Of a stretch of DNA of 64,000 nucleotides, positions 35,163 to 44,636 are shown piece by piece. The position numbers were made by a program, and so were the translations under genes. The DNA comes from Streptomyces sp. MA5143a (GTDB taxonomy: Bacteria > Actinomycetota > Actinomycetes > Streptomycetales > Streptomycetaceae), in NCBI RefSeq assembly GCF_900290235.1, contig NZ_OLMK01000073.1, positions 1 through 64,000 of the forward strand, read 5' to 3'. Position 1 is the first letter of the stretch. Each line of letters opens with the position of its first letter. Under the pieces are notes generated by a model, which saw nothing but the letters and a program-made list of their open reading frames with translations, did no database searches and had not been told where the DNA came from.

Positions 35163-35198
35163 TTACTTCCGCGGTTACTTCCGCGGTTACTTCCGCGG
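35163..35198 (-). repeat. three 12-bp repeats duplicating the end of the GMC gene
   Basis: TTACTTCCGCGG three times in a row, abutting the stop of the oxidoreductase. On the coding strand each copy ends in TAA in the same frame (Pro-Arg-Lys-stop), so the gene is followed by a series of in-frame stops. Confidence 0.7.
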
Positions 35199-37004
35199 TT
35201 ACTTCTTCGGCGGCACCGTCGGCACCGGCATCAGCGGCAGCCGCAGCGCGCCGAAGGCGTCCTCCGGGACCGCCGGGTTCACCGGCTCCACCGGGCGCAG
35301 GCGTTCGTACGCCGCTCCGGGGGCGGGACGGTGGTCGGGCTCGTCCTTGTTCGGCCAGTACGACATCGCGCGCTCGGCCTGGGCCGTGATCGTCAGGGAC
35401 GGATTGACGCCCAGGTTGGCGGAGACCGCGGCGCCGTCGACGACAGAGATACCGGGGTGGCCGTAGAGGCGGTGGTACGGGTCGATGACGCCGTCCTCGG
35501 GGGTGGCGCCGATGGGGCAGCCGCCGAGGAAGTGCGCGGTGAGCGGGGTGCCCATCAGTTCGCCCACGTTGCTGCCGGCGAACCCGTTGATCTCGGCGGC
35601 GATCGTGGACGCGGCGGCCGAGGCGGCCTCGATCTGCTTGGGATTGGGGGCGCCGTGGCCCTGCCGGGCGGTCAGCAGGCCCTTGCCGGGGCCCTTCGGC
35701 TTCAGATGTGTCGTGAGCGAGTTGTCGAGGGACTGCATCACCAGGCCGATGATGGTCCGCTCGGACCAGCGGCGGTTGGACAGCGAACGGGCCACCAGCA
35801 GCGGGTGCCTCGCCGCGTGGGCCAACCAGCCGAGCACGCGCGACGCGCCCGACGCCGTGGCGCCCGCGTACGGGACCTGGAGGATCGACAGACCGCCCAT
35901 CGCGTTGGAGCCCTTGCCGTAACGGACCGGCTCGATGTGGGTGTTCTCGTCGGGGTGGATGGACGAGGTGATGGCCACGCCCCGGGTGAAGTCCACGTCG
36001 GCCCCGTGGGCCCTGCGATAGCGGCGCTGGTCTGTCTGGGCTCCGACCAGGGCCTCGGAGTTGGTGCGGGTCAGCATGCCCAGGCGGTCGGAGATGTGCG
36101 GCAGCTGGCCGCCCGCCTTCATACGGTGCAGCAGGGTCTGGGTGCCGTAGGTGCCGGCGGCGAGGACGACCCGGCGGGCCTTGAGGACCCGGCCCCCGGA
36201 ACCGCCCCCGCCCTTGCCCCGGCCCGCCTTGCGGCGTTCGTCGGTGGGCAGGGTGGTCACGGCGAAGCCGCCCTGGGAGTCCTCGGTGAGGGCGACCACC
36301 GTCGTCATCGGGTGGACGACCGCGCCCGCCTTCTCGGCGAGGTGGAGGTAGTTCTCGTTGAGGGTGTTCTTCGCGCCGTGGCGGCAGCCGGTCATGCACT
36401 CGCCGCACTCGGTGCAGGCGTTGCGGGCCGGGCCCGCGCCACCGAAGTACGGGTCGGGGACCTGGTCGCCGGGCGCGGCCTTGGCCTTGCCGTCGGCGTC
36501 CTCGCCGTCACCGAAGAACACGCCGACCGGGGCCATGTGGAAGCTGTCCCCGACGCCCATCCGCTCGGCGGCCGCCTTCAGATGCACGTCGGACGGGGTC
36601 ATCGTCGGGTTGAGCCGTACGCCGAGCATGCGGCGCGCCTGGTCGTAGTACGGCTTCAGCTCCTCCTGCCAGTCCGTGATGTCCTTCCACTGGGGGTCCT
36701 CGAAGAAGGGCTTCGGCGGGACGTACAGGGTGTTGGCGTAGTTGAGGGAGCCGCCGCCCACGCCGGCGCCGGCGAGCACCATGACGTTGCCGAGCAGGTG
36801 GATGCGCTGGATGCCGTACATGCCCAGGGCCGGGGCCCAGAGGTAGTTCCTCAGGTCCCAGGAGTTCTTGGGCAGGGAGTCACGGGTGAAGCGGCGCCCT
36901 GCCTCCAGGACGCCGACCTTGTACCCCTTCTCCGTGAGGCGCAGGGCGGTCACGGAGCCGCCGAAGCCGGAGCCGACGACGATGACGTCGTAGTCGTATG
37001 ACAC
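35199..37004 (-). CDS. GMC-type FAD-dependent oxidoreductase (cholesterol-oxidase-like)
   Basis: 601 aa from a GTG with GAGGAGA just upstream. The Rossmann FAD motif is VVGSGFGGSVTALRL (residues 9-23), and GAGVGGGSLNYANTL (about 80-94) is the second flavin loop. A C-terminal FLGGCPIGATPEDGVID and NLGVNPSLTITAQAERA closes the flavin site. A Cys-rich segment CTECGECMTGC (about residue 195-205, four Cys) is typical of the ChoD-like branch; whether it binds a metal is unknown. The likely substrate is a sterol, alcohol or similar hydrophobic compound. It lies 53 bp downstream of the dehydrogenase gene on the same strand, so both may process an alcohol/aldehyde. Confidence 0.88.
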   Translation of the reverse strand: MSYDYDVIVVGSGFGGSVTALRLTEKGYKVGVLEAGRRFTRDSLPKNSWDLRNYLWAPALGMYGIQRIHLLGNVMVLAGAGVGGGSLNYANTLYVPPKPFFEDPQWKDITDWQEELKPYYDQARRMLGVRLNPTMTPSDVHLKAAAERMGVGDSFHMAPVGVFFGDGEDADGKAKAAPGDQVPDPYFGGAGPARNACTECGECMTGCRHGAKNTLNENYLHLAEKAGAVVHPMTTVVALTEDSQGGFAVTTLPTDERRKAGRGKGGGGSGGRVLKARRVVLAAGTYGTQTLLHRMKAGGQLPHISDRLGMLTRTNSEALVGAQTDQRRYRRAHGADVDFTRGVAITSSIHPDENTHIEPVRYGKGSNAMGGLSILQVPYAGATASGASRVLGWLAHAARHPLLVARSLSNRRWSERTIIGLVMQSLDNSLTTHLKPKGPGKGLLTARQGHGAPNPKQIEAASAAASTIAAEINGFAGSNVGELMGTPLTAHFLGGCPIGATPEDGVIDPYHRLYGHPGISVVDGAAVSANLGVNPSLTITAQAERAMSYWPNKDEPDHRPAPGAAYERLRPVEPVNPAVPEDAFGALRLPLMPVPTVPPKK

Positions 37005-37057
37005 GTGCTCTCCTCATCGAGAACGGTGCGTACCGCGCCCCCGGAGGGGCGCGGGTG

Positions 37058-38689
37058 TCAGCGCAGCCGGAGCGCCTTCATGACCTTGAGGCTGGTGCTC
37101 ATGAACTGCGCGTACTTCTCGTCGTCCATGCCGAAGGACGGGGCCATCGGCAGGACGCGCTGCTGGGCGACCGTCTGGGCCTCGGTGTACTTGAGGATGC
37201 CCTCGGAACCGTGGCGGCGGCCGAGGCCCGAGTCCTTCATGCCGCCCATCGGGGACTGGACGCTGCCGTACGCGGAGGCGTAGCCCTCGTTGACGTTGAC
37301 GGTGCCGGCGCGCAGGCGGGCGGCGACGGCGCGGCCGCGGCGGCCGTCCTTGGTCCAGACGGAGGCGTTGAGGCCGTACGCGGTGGCGTTGGCCTCGTCG
37401 ATGGCCGCGTCCTCGTCCTTGAAGCGGTAGACGGAGACGACGGGGCCGAAGGTCTCCTCGGTGCAGACGGCCATGGGCTCGGTGACGCCGTCGAGGATGG
37501 TCGGCTCGTAGAAGTAGGGGCCGATGTCGGGGCGGGCGACACCGCCGGCGACGAGCTTGGCGCCCTTCGCGACGGCCTCGTCCACGTGCCGGGTGACCGT
37601 CTCCAGCTGGCGGTCGCCGACGAGGGAGCCCATGTCGGCGCCGTAGGCGAGGGACGTGCCGAGGCGCATCGCCCGGGTGCGGGCGGCGAAGCGCTCCAGG
37701 AAGGCGTCGGCGACGGACTCGTGGACGTACAGGCGCTCGATGGAGATGCAGAGTTGGCCGGCGGAGGAGAAGCAGGCGCGGACGGCTCCGGCGGCCGCCT
37801 TCTCTATGTCGGCGTCCTCCAGGACCAGCATGGCGTTCTTGCCGCCGAGTTCGAGGGAGACCCCGACGAGGCGGGCGGCGGCGCCCTGGGCGACCTCGCG
37901 ACCGGTGCGGGTGGAGCCGGTGAAGGAGACGTAGTCGGCGTGCCGGACGACCTCGGGTCCGATGACCGGGCCCTCGCCGAGGACGACCTGGAAGACCTCG
38001 GCGGGCAGACCGGCCTCGACGAGGAGGTCACGCGCCCACAGGGCGGTCAGGCAGGTCTCCGTGTCGGGCTTCATCACGACCGCGTTGCCCGCGACGAAGG
38101 CGGGGATCGCGTCGCCGACGGAGAGTTCGAGCGGGTAGTTCCAGGGCGCGATCTGGCCCACCACACCGCGCGGGTGGCGGAGTTCGACGACCTTGGTGAG
38201 GGTCGGTACGGCGCCGGTGTGCCGCTTCGGCTTGAGGTACGCGGGGGCCTTGCGGCCGTAGTGGCGGGCCGCGACCGCGACGGCCTGGACCTCCTCGTGG
38301 GCGTGCAGCCGGGCCTTGCCGGTCTCCAGCTGGATGAGGTCGAGCACCTCGGCCTGGCGCTCCAGGACGAGGTCGTGGAAGCGGAGCAGGACGGCGGCGC
38401 GCTCACGGACGGGCACCTGCGCCCACACGGCCTGCGCGGCGCGGGCCCGCACGTACGCCTTCTCCACGTCCTCGGGGGTGGACTCGGGCAGGTCGGCGAG
38501 CTTCTCGCCGGTGAACGGCGTGTGGTTGGCGGTCCGGCCGGAACCGACCACACCCTTGGTGAGCTGGGCGACCAGTTCGGGGGTGACCACGTCGGCGGCG
38601 GTACGGGCGCCCGCCGGGGCGGGTGCGAGGGGGTTGGTGCCGGTCGTCCGTGCCGTGCCGGTCTTTTCGGGGGCCTGCGAGTCCGTCAT
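37058..38689 (-). CDS. gabD: NADP+-dependent semialdehyde dehydrogenase (succinate-semialdehyde type)
   Basis: 543 aa from the ATG at 38689; an upstream in-frame extension has an unlikely sequence and is rejected. ALDH motifs: PWNYPLELSVGDAIPAFVAGN, LELGGKNAMLVLEDAD (general base Glu) and the nucleophile Cys in SSAGQLCISIERL. NAD(P) binding is near SFTGSTRTGREVA. The closest type I recognise is the NADP+ GabD2/SSADH branch found in Streptomyces and mycobacteria. It oxidises aldehydes to acids in GABA or polyamine breakdown. The 53-bp gap to the GMC gene suggests an operon. The exact aldehyde is unknown. Confidence 0.87.
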   Translation of the reverse strand: MTDSQAPEKTGTARTTGTNPLAPAPAGARTAADVVTPELVAQLTKGVVGSGRTANHTPFTGEKLADLPESTPEDVEKAYVRARAAQAVWAQVPVRERAAVLLRFHDLVLERQAEVLDLIQLETGKARLHAHEEVQAVAVAARHYGRKAPAYLKPKRHTGAVPTLTKVVELRHPRGVVGQIAPWNYPLELSVGDAIPAFVAGNAVVMKPDTETCLTALWARDLLVEAGLPAEVFQVVLGEGPVIGPEVVRHADYVSFTGSTRTGREVAQGAAARLVGVSLELGGKNAMLVLEDADIEKAAAGAVRACFSSAGQLCISIERLYVHESVADAFLERFAARTRAMRLGTSLAYGADMGSLVGDRQLETVTRHVDEAVAKGAKLVAGGVARPDIGPYFYEPTILDGVTEPMAVCTEETFGPVVSVYRFKDEDAAIDEANATAYGLNASVWTKDGRRGRAVAARLRAGTVNVNEGYASAYGSVQSPMGGMKDSGLGRRHGSEGILKYTEAQTVAQQRVLPMAPSFGMDDEKYAQFMSTSLKVMKALRLR

Positions 38690-38836
38690 GACGCGCAGGG
38701 TATTCCGGAGCGGACGACTTTGGGTACCCGGCGGTAACAGGCTTTCACCGGCCGCACACACCATGCCAGTGATCAGTGGCACGAAGACGCTGATCAGCGC
38801 GTTGTGCGCCTGCGGACGCGACTTGGTCACATCACG

Positions 38837-38922
38837 CGGAAGGCCGGCGTCACCCCGGCGGAAGGCCGGCGTCACCGCTGCTCAAGCGCCGGTGTCACCG
38901 CTGCTCAAGCGCCGGTGTCACT
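38837..38922. repeat. direct repeats between kinase and dehydrogenase genes
   Basis: Two copies of CGGAAGGCCGGCGTCACC (38837-38854, 38859-38876), then two copies of the 22-bp unit beginning GCTGCTCAAGCGCCGG (38877 and 38900). The second pair runs into the 3' end of the kinase gene. GAAGGCCGGC/GCGCCGG pieces may form terminator-like hairpins. Confidence 0.65.
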
Positions 38923-40708
38923 CTGCGGGGATCTTCAGCCGCTCGCGTGCCCCCTTGAAGACCGCGGTGCCCTTCTTCTCGTCCGGCGTGCCCTTCGGCA
39001 TGTCCACCCGGAGTGCGAACATCTGGCTGTCGTCGGTGCGGACGATCAGTTCCATGACGCGGGTGGGGGTGCTGTCCGCGTAGTGCGTGGTGTCGGCGAG
39101 CACCGCCTCCTGCCCCTCGAAACTGGTACTCGTGTACCGCGCGGTGGACTTCACGCCGCTGCCCACGATGTCCGAGGAGTCCTTGGCCTCCTTCATGGGC
39201 GACGTGGGCGCCTCGTCCCACTGGGTGAGCCGTACGCGGATGACCTTTTCCCCGTCGTAGGTGACCGTGCGGGACACGCCGTCCTCGCCGCGCTTCTCGC
39301 CGGTCCGCTCGTACGAGCTCGGAAGGGACAGGACGGCGTTCATCTCCTTCTCGCGGTGCGCGACCCAGCGGGTGTCGGCGCCGGACGGGGACTTTGACGG
39401 GGCGCCGGACTCGGGGCCGGCCGAGGCGGTGCGGCCCGAGAACGACCCGATGTGAGGCTCGGGAACGGCGAGACGGTCGTCGTCGGCACCGATCAGCGTC
39501 CCCACCCAGACTCCCCCACCGGCGAACAGGACCCCGGCGACGGTCCCGACTGCGGCCAGCCGGCGGGAAGGACGCCTGCCGGGCCGCCGGGCGGGCTCGG
39601 GGCCCCGTACGTCGACGGTCACCGACGGGGTCGCCGACGAGTCCCCGGACACCCGCCCGGAACCGGCGGTGACGGGGTCCGCGGGGGCGTTCTCGGGCTC
39701 GGCCGCGGCGACGGCCGGTGCCGACTCCTCGCGTGACGCCTTGCCCGGCCGTTCGCCCGCGAGTCGCAGGGTCCCCTCGTCCTCGCCCAGTTGCTTCAGC
39801 TCCGACGGCAGTTGTGTGTCCGGGGTCCGGCCCTCCGCGACGTCGGCCAGGATCCGTGCGGCCTCCTCGGCGTCGGGGCGATCCGCCGGGTCCTTGGCCA
39901 GAAGCCGTACGACCAGGGGGCCGAGGGGGCCCGCCCCGGTGGGTTCGGGGGGCTCGGTGGAGAGGATCGCGGCGAGCGTGGACTCCGGGGACGTACGGCG
40001 GAAGGGCGACGCGCCCTCGACGGCGGCGTACAGGAGGACGCCGAGCGACCACAGGTCGGAGGGCGGCCCGGCGGCGCCGTGCCCGGACATGCGCTCGGGG
40101 GCGACGAACTCCAGCGAACCGACGAACTCCCCTGTCATGGTGAGCGATTCCTCGCCCTGGACGTGGGCGATGCCGAAGTCGGTGAGGACGACCTGGCCGT
40201 GCGGCCCGAGCAGGACGTTGGCCGGTTTGACGTCACGGTGCACGATGCCGACGCCGTGCGCGGCGTGCAGCGCGCCGACGACGGCGAGGCCGATACGGGC
40301 CGACTCGGCGGGGGTGAGGGGACCGCGTCGGAGCCGTTCCTGGAGGGACTCGCCGCGGACCCACTCCATGACGATCCAGGGGTGGCCGTCGTCGATGACG
40401 ACGTCGTGGATGGTGACGGCCGAGGGGTGGTCGACGCGGGCGGCGGCGCGGGCCTCGCGGTAGAGGCGGTTGGCGGCCCGGCTGCGCTCCTCGTTCTCCG
40501 GGTCGTCGGGGCCGCCCGGCAGCCGGGGCTGCTTGACGGCGACCTCACGGCCCACCAGTTCGTCGACGGCCTGCCACACGGTGCCCATGCCGCCGGACCC
40601 GATGCGCTCGGTGAGGCGGTAGCGACCGCCGACCAGACGATCGTCGCACTGGGTGGCCCTTCCGCCGAACCGGCGTGCGTCGCGCTGGTGTTCGCCGTCA
40701 TCACTCAT
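38918..40708 (-). CDS. membrane Ser/Thr protein kinase
   Basis: 596 aa. Complete kinase domain in residues 30-300: glycine loop IGSGGMG (36-42), Lys59 in VAVK, HRDVKPAN catalytic loop, DFGIAHV, APERMSG. An acidic Ala-rich linker and one membrane helix (AAVGTVAGVLFAGGGVWVGTLIGA, about 390) lead to an extracellular domain of 180 residues ending RLKIPAE. Its outer domain resembles those of the five kinases further right. It may sense wall or envelope state. The ATG has no obvious ribosome-binding site. Confidence 0.9.
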   Translation of the reverse strand: MSDDGEHQRDARRFGGRATQCDDRLVGGRYRLTERIGSGGMGTVWQAVDELVGREVAVKQPRLPGGPDDPENEERSRAANRLYREARAAARVDHPSAVTIHDVVIDDGHPWIVMEWVRGESLQERLRRGPLTPAESARIGLAVVGALHAAHGVGIVHRDVKPANVLLGPHGQVVLTDFGIAHVQGEESLTMTGEFVGSLEFVAPERMSGHGAAGPPSDLWSLGVLLYAAVEGASPFRRTSPESTLAAILSTEPPEPTGAGPLGPLVVRLLAKDPADRPDAEEAARILADVAEGRTPDTQLPSELKQLGEDEGTLRLAGERPGKASREESAPAVAAAEPENAPADPVTAGSGRVSGDSSATPSVTVDVRGPEPARRPGRRPSRRLAAVGTVAGVLFAGGGVWVGTLIGADDDRLAVPEPHIGSFSGRTASAGPESGAPSKSPSGADTRWVAHREKEMNAVLSLPSSYERTGEKRGEDGVSRTVTYDGEKVIRVRLTQWDEAPTSPMKEAKDSSDIVGSGVKSTARYTSTSFEGQEAVLADTTHYADSTPTRVMELIVRTDDSQMFALRVDMPKGTPDEKKGTAVFKGARERLKIPAE

Positions 40709-40757
40709 GCGACATCAGTACCGCGCGGAAGCGGAACTTGTCGACGTACGGCCGGGT

Positions 40758-40815
40758 CGCCGGGCGCGCCGCCGGGCGCGCCGCCGGGCGCGCCGCCGGG
40801 CGCGCCGCCGGGCGG
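40758..40815. repeat. 12-bp tandem repeats (CGCCGGGCGCGC), about five copies
   Basis: Four perfect copies and a partial one in the 133-bp gap between kinase and lipid-kinase genes. Each holds a GGCGCGCC palindrome, so the run can fold on itself. It may act as a terminator or slow polymerase. Confidence 0.75.
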
Positions 40816-40841
40816 AGCGGCGTCCCGGTCGCCCCGCCGCG

Positions 40842-42233
40842 CTAACGCCGGCGGTTCCACAGGTCCTCGGCCCAGCCGTACCGTTCGCGGTGCTTGGGCA
40901 GGGCCGTGCGGCCGACGGCGGCGGCGAGCTTGCGCAACCGGCGCCAGTCCAGCGGCGGTTTGGGCTCGGGGACGCCGGGTCGGTCGCGCGGCACCCGGAC
41001 GCGCAGGGCCTTGGTCGAGATCCGGCAGTGGACCGGGGTGGGCAGGACGAGGGCCTCGCCGTCGACGCCGACCTCGATCTCCGGCCGGTCGGCCTCGACC
41101 ACGATCTCGTCGGCGATGAGCAGGCTGAGGCCGGGCGCGTTCGGCCCGAGGACCAGGCTCGCGGCGTCGGCCGCGCTCTCGACCCGTACACCGACCACGC
41201 CCAGCACCCCGGCGTCCAGCCGCTCACGTCGGCCGAGGCCGACCAGGTCGTCACTCCGGTAGACGTTGTTGCTGACCAGCACGGCCTGGGGCGCGTCGAT
41301 CACGGCGTCGCCGATCCGGGCGGTGAGCCGCGGACCGCGTTGGTGCGTGAGCAGTTCGGGCAGCAGTTCCAGCGTGGTGCGGACCTTGTCGTCGCGGTAG
41401 GCGGGGCTCTGCACGACGGCCGCGTACGCGCCGAACGACGCGTTGTTCACGAAGGGGTGACCGCCTGCGTACCCCAGGTCGACATGGAGTTCGACGCCCT
41501 TGTCGGTGAGGGCGTCGAGGCAGGCGGCGGGGTTGTCGCGGTCGAGGCCGAGGTCCATGGCGAAGTGGTTGCGGGTGCCTGCGGAGATGACGAGGAGGGG
41601 CACGTCGTAGGCCGCGGCGATGGCGGCCACCTGGGCCTGGGTGCCGTCGCCGCCGGCGACACCGAGCAGGTCGGCGCCCTCCCGGACCGCGTCGCGGGCC
41701 AGCACGGCGACGTCCTCGTGGCGCTCCGGGTCGAGCAGATGGACCCGGGCGCCGAGCCGTTCGGCCCGCTCCTTCAGCCGGAACCGCTCGACCTTCCCGC
41801 CCCCCGACTTGGGGTTCATGATGAGGAAGGGCCGGCTCGGCGCGGGTGTGCGGTGCTCGGGCACGTCCACCCGGTGCGACTTGGTGAGGCTGAGCGCGAA
41901 CTTCCCCGACCAGACGGCCGCACCCCACAGCGCGGCCGACACGAGCACGACCCACAGCAGGTTGACGGCCGCGAACCACCAGATGACGCCCACCGGCGCG
42001 GCCACCGCCAGCGTGGCCGCCGCCACCCGGACGACACCCCGATGGGTCAGCACCCACCACAGCGCGGCCACCGTCAGACCGGCGCCCAGCAGCAGGCCCG
42101 CGACGAGCAGCAGGCTCGCCTCCCGCGCGTAGCCGATCGGCAGCAGGACGGCCAGCGCCGCGCAGCCGAGGGCGGCCCGCGCCGCCCATCGCTGTCGCGC
42201 ATGAGCCTGCACGTCCAGGTGTTCGATGCCCAC
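40842..42233 (-). CDS. membrane-bound diacylglycerol/sphingosine kinase-family lipid kinase
   Basis: 463 aa from a GTG at 42233; a longer ORF to 42311 adds a Pro/Arg-rich tail with no start signal. Three or four N-terminal membrane helices (ALGCAALAVLLPIGYA, LLLVAGLLLGAGLTVAALWWVL, LAVAAPVGVIWWFAAVNLLWVVLVSAAL) precede a DAGK catalytic domain: MNPKSGGGK (nucleotide loop), AGGDGTQAQVAAI and GTRNHFAMDLGLDRD. It probably phosphorylates a lipid; DgkB- or LCB-type are both possible. It diverges from the glycosyltransferase, with about 230 bp between. Confidence 0.87.
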   Translation of the reverse strand: MGIEHLDVQAHARQRWAARAALGCAALAVLLPIGYAREASLLLVAGLLLGAGLTVAALWWVLTHRGVVRVAAATLAVAAPVGVIWWFAAVNLLWVVLVSAALWGAAVWSGKFALSLTKSHRVDVPEHRTPAPSRPFLIMNPKSGGGKVERFRLKERAERLGARVHLLDPERHEDVAVLARDAVREGADLLGVAGGDGTQAQVAAIAAAYDVPLLVISAGTRNHFAMDLGLDRDNPAACLDALTDKGVELHVDLGYAGGHPFVNNASFGAYAAVVQSPAYRDDKVRTTLELLPELLTHQRGPRLTARIGDAVIDAPQAVLVSNNVYRSDDLVGLGRRERLDAGVLGVVGVRVESAADAASLVLGPNAPGLSLLIADEIVVEADRPEIEVGVDGEALVLPTPVHCRISTKALRVRVPRDRPGVPEPKPPLDWRRLRKLAAAVGRTALPKHRERYGWAEDLWNRRR

Positions 42234-42464
42234 GCCCGCTCGCCCTCCGCGCCGATCATGCACTTGACACGGCATGTTAGGGCCAGGGGGCGGGCCAAGG
42301 CGATGGCCCACCGCTCATCCGCGGGAACGCCGTCGCGAGTCCCGCACGGAGCCACGACCCGCGTACCCCCATTGGGGTCATGGTCGGGGTCCGGGCCGGT
42401 TCCTGGCGGCGCGGCGGGGTGTTGGGCGAGTCGGCGTGGCCGACGAACGCGGAGCCCGACACCC

Positions 42465-44618
42465 ATGAAGATCACCTTTCTGCTGCACAACGCCTATGCG
42501 ATCGGCGGCACGGTCCGTTCGACCCTGAACCTCGCCGGGGCTCTGTCCGCCCGGCACGAGGTCGAGATCGTCTCGGTCCTGCGGACGGCGGAACAGCCGC
42601 TGCTCGGTGTGCACGGCGACGTCCGCCTGGTCCCGCTGGTCGACGAGCGCCCCGACTCCGCGGCGTACGACGGCGACCACGAGCTGATGGCACGGCCCTC
42701 CGCGCTGGTACCGCCCACCGAGGTCCTCGCCCACCGCTACACCGCTCTGACCGACGCGCGCCTGCGCGCCTTCCTCGACACCACCGACGCGGACGTCCTC
42801 GTCGCGACCCGCCCCGCGCTGGTCGTCGTCCTCGCCGAGCACGGACCGCGCCGCGCGATCCGCATCGGACAGGAGCACCTGTCGTACGACAACCACGTGC
42901 CCGGGGTGCGCGCGGCGCAGAACGAGGCGATCGCCCGCCTCGACGCGTTCGTCACCGTGTCCGCGCGGGACGCCGCCGACCACCGCCACCGGTTGCCCGG
43001 CCTGCGCACCCGGATCACGGACATCGCCAACGCCGCCCCCCGCCCGAGGGCCGAACCCTCCGACCTGCGGGCCCCGCTCGTGGTGGCCGCCGGACGGCTG
43101 GTGCCGGTCAAGCGCTACGACCTGCTCGTCGAGGCGTTCGCCAAGGTCGTCGCCGAGCGCCCCGAGTGGCGGCTGCGGATCCACGGCCAGGGACCGGAGC
43201 GCGCGAACCTGCGCGCCGCCGTCGCCGCGCACGGCCTGAACGACCACGTCTTTCTGATGGGCCCGCACACCACCCTGGAAACCGAGTGGGCGAAGGCCTC
43301 GGTGGCCGTCGTCAGCTCCGCGTGGGAGTCCTTCGGCATGACGATCCTGGAGGCCATGCACGCCGGGGTGCCCGTGGTCGCGACCGACTGCCCGCACGGC
43401 CCCGGCGAGATCATCACCGACGGGTCCGACGGCCTCCTCGTCCCGCCGGGCGATCCGGACGCCCTCGCCACGGGGCTGCTCCGCCTGATCAACGACCCCG
43501 GTCTCCGGCACACCCTCGGCACCGCCGCCCGCACGACGGTCCAGCGGTACGAGCCGGCCACGATCGCGGACCGGTACGAGCGGCTCATCACCGAGCTCCT
43601 GGCGGCTCGCCGGCCGGGGCTGGTGGCCGGGATGGGGCGATGGCTCGGCCTTGCGGTGCCGGGGCAGGGGCGACGGGCGGGCCGTACGGCACCGGGACGG
43701 TGGACGCGGTGGGCGGCTCCGGGGCGGGCGGCGCGGAAGGCCGGGACGGCACCCGCCACGGAGACCGAGCGCCGGCCGTCCCGTCCGTGGGGCGACTGCC
43801 GGGTCGACGCCCGGCGGGACGTACGGGTCTCGGTCGGCTGGACCGACGCGTCCGGACGGGACCTCGTACTCGTCCTGCGCCACCGCCACGGCGACGACGA
43901 ACTCCGGGTACCGCTGCGACGGGAGACGCCGGACGTCACCGAAGGCCACTGGACCGCGCTGCTGAGCCAGACCCGGCCGCCCCTCGCCGAAGGGCGCTGG
44001 GACCTGTACGCGGAGCGGGCGGGGGACGGGGTCCGGCGCCGGTTGCGGGCCGGGCACGTGGAGCAACGGTCCCTGTTGACCTCGGAGTTCACCGGTGCGG
44101 GCCCGGTCGCGTGGTGGATCCCGTACACGACGAAGGACGGCTACCTCGCCCTGCGGACCTTCCGCCGCGAAGCCCACGCCGAGGTCACCGCGCTGCCGGT
44201 CGGTGAGGGGTCGTCGGCCGTGGAGGGTGTCCTGCACGGGGCCGAACTCGGTGCCGGCGCGGCGCTGGTGGGTGTCGCCCGGGGTGGGGAGACGGCGGAC
44301 TTCGAGGCACCGGTGGAGTCCACCGGCGGGCACCTGCCCGAGGGGCACCCGTTCCACGGGCGCCTGTTCCACGGGAGGCTGCCGTCGCTGCCGGACCCGA
44401 CCGCGCCCGGCAAGGTGATCTGGGACCTGTTCCTGCGGCCCGCCACCGACGCCGAACCGGTCCGTCTCGGACGGCTGTTCGGCGACATCGTGGACCGCAA
44501 GGACACCGACAAGTACCCGGAGGTCACGCTGCCGGCGCGGTCGGGTGCGTCCGTGCGGGCCCGCTGCTTCTTCACCGTCACCAACGACCTGGCCGTGAGC
44601 GTGTCCCGACAGAAGTGA
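42465..44618 (+). CDS. GT4-type glycosyltransferase with extended C-terminal domain
   Basis: 717 aa from the ATG at 42465 (GGAG 10 nt upstream). Residues 1-385 form a GT-B glycosyltransferase 1 fold: HNAYAIGGTVRSTLNLAGAL, later AAGRLVPVKRYDLLVEAF, and the donor site SSAWESFGMTILEAMHAGVPVV with the EX7E pattern. An Arg/Ala/Pro-rich linker (385-440) leads to a 275-residue C-terminal region of beta-type sequence that resembles the added domains of teichoic-acid-like polymer enzymes (TagF/TarQ neighbours); this comparison is tentative. It ends 18 bp from the convergent kinase gene. Acceptor unknown. Confidence 0.85.
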   Translation: MKITFLLHNAYAIGGTVRSTLNLAGALSARHEVEIVSVLRTAEQPLLGVHGDVRLVPLVDERPDSAAYDGDHELMARPSALVPPTEVLAHRYTALTDARLRAFLDTTDADVLVATRPALVVVLAEHGPRRAIRIGQEHLSYDNHVPGVRAAQNEAIARLDAFVTVSARDAADHRHRLPGLRTRITDIANAAPRPRAEPSDLRAPLVVAAGRLVPVKRYDLLVEAFAKVVAERPEWRLRIHGQGPERANLRAAVAAHGLNDHVFLMGPHTTLETEWAKASVAVVSSAWESFGMTILEAMHAGVPVVATDCPHGPGEIITDGSDGLLVPPGDPDALATGLLRLINDPGLRHTLGTAARTTVQRYEPATIADRYERLITELLAARRPGLVAGMGRWLGLAVPGQGRRAGRTAPGRWTRWAAPGRAARKAGTAPATETERRPSRPWGDCRVDARRDVRVSVGWTDASGRDLVLVLRHRHGDDELRVPLRRETPDVTEGHWTALLSQTRPPLAEGRWDLYAERAGDGVRRRLRAGHVEQRSLLTSEFTGAGPVAWWIPYTTKDGYLALRTFRREAHAEVTALPVGEGSSAVEGVLHGAELGAGAALVGVARGGETADFEAPVESTGGHLPEGHPFHGRLFHGRLPSLPDPTAPGKVIWDLFLRPATDAEPVRLGRLFGDIVDRKDTDKYPEVTLPARSGASVRARCFFTVTNDLAVSVSRQK

Positions 44619-44636
44619 GCCCCCGTCTCGGCGTGT

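Noticed and set aside
33075..37001. 1308-codon plus-strand open frame through chorismate mutase, lipoprotein and GMC regions
   Set aside because: Spans several real genes on both strands in another frame; no domain.
40653..42464. N-terminal extension of the glycosyltransferase ORF by about 600 codons
   Set aside because: The extension is antisense to the lipid kinase gene; the real start with GGAG is at 42465.
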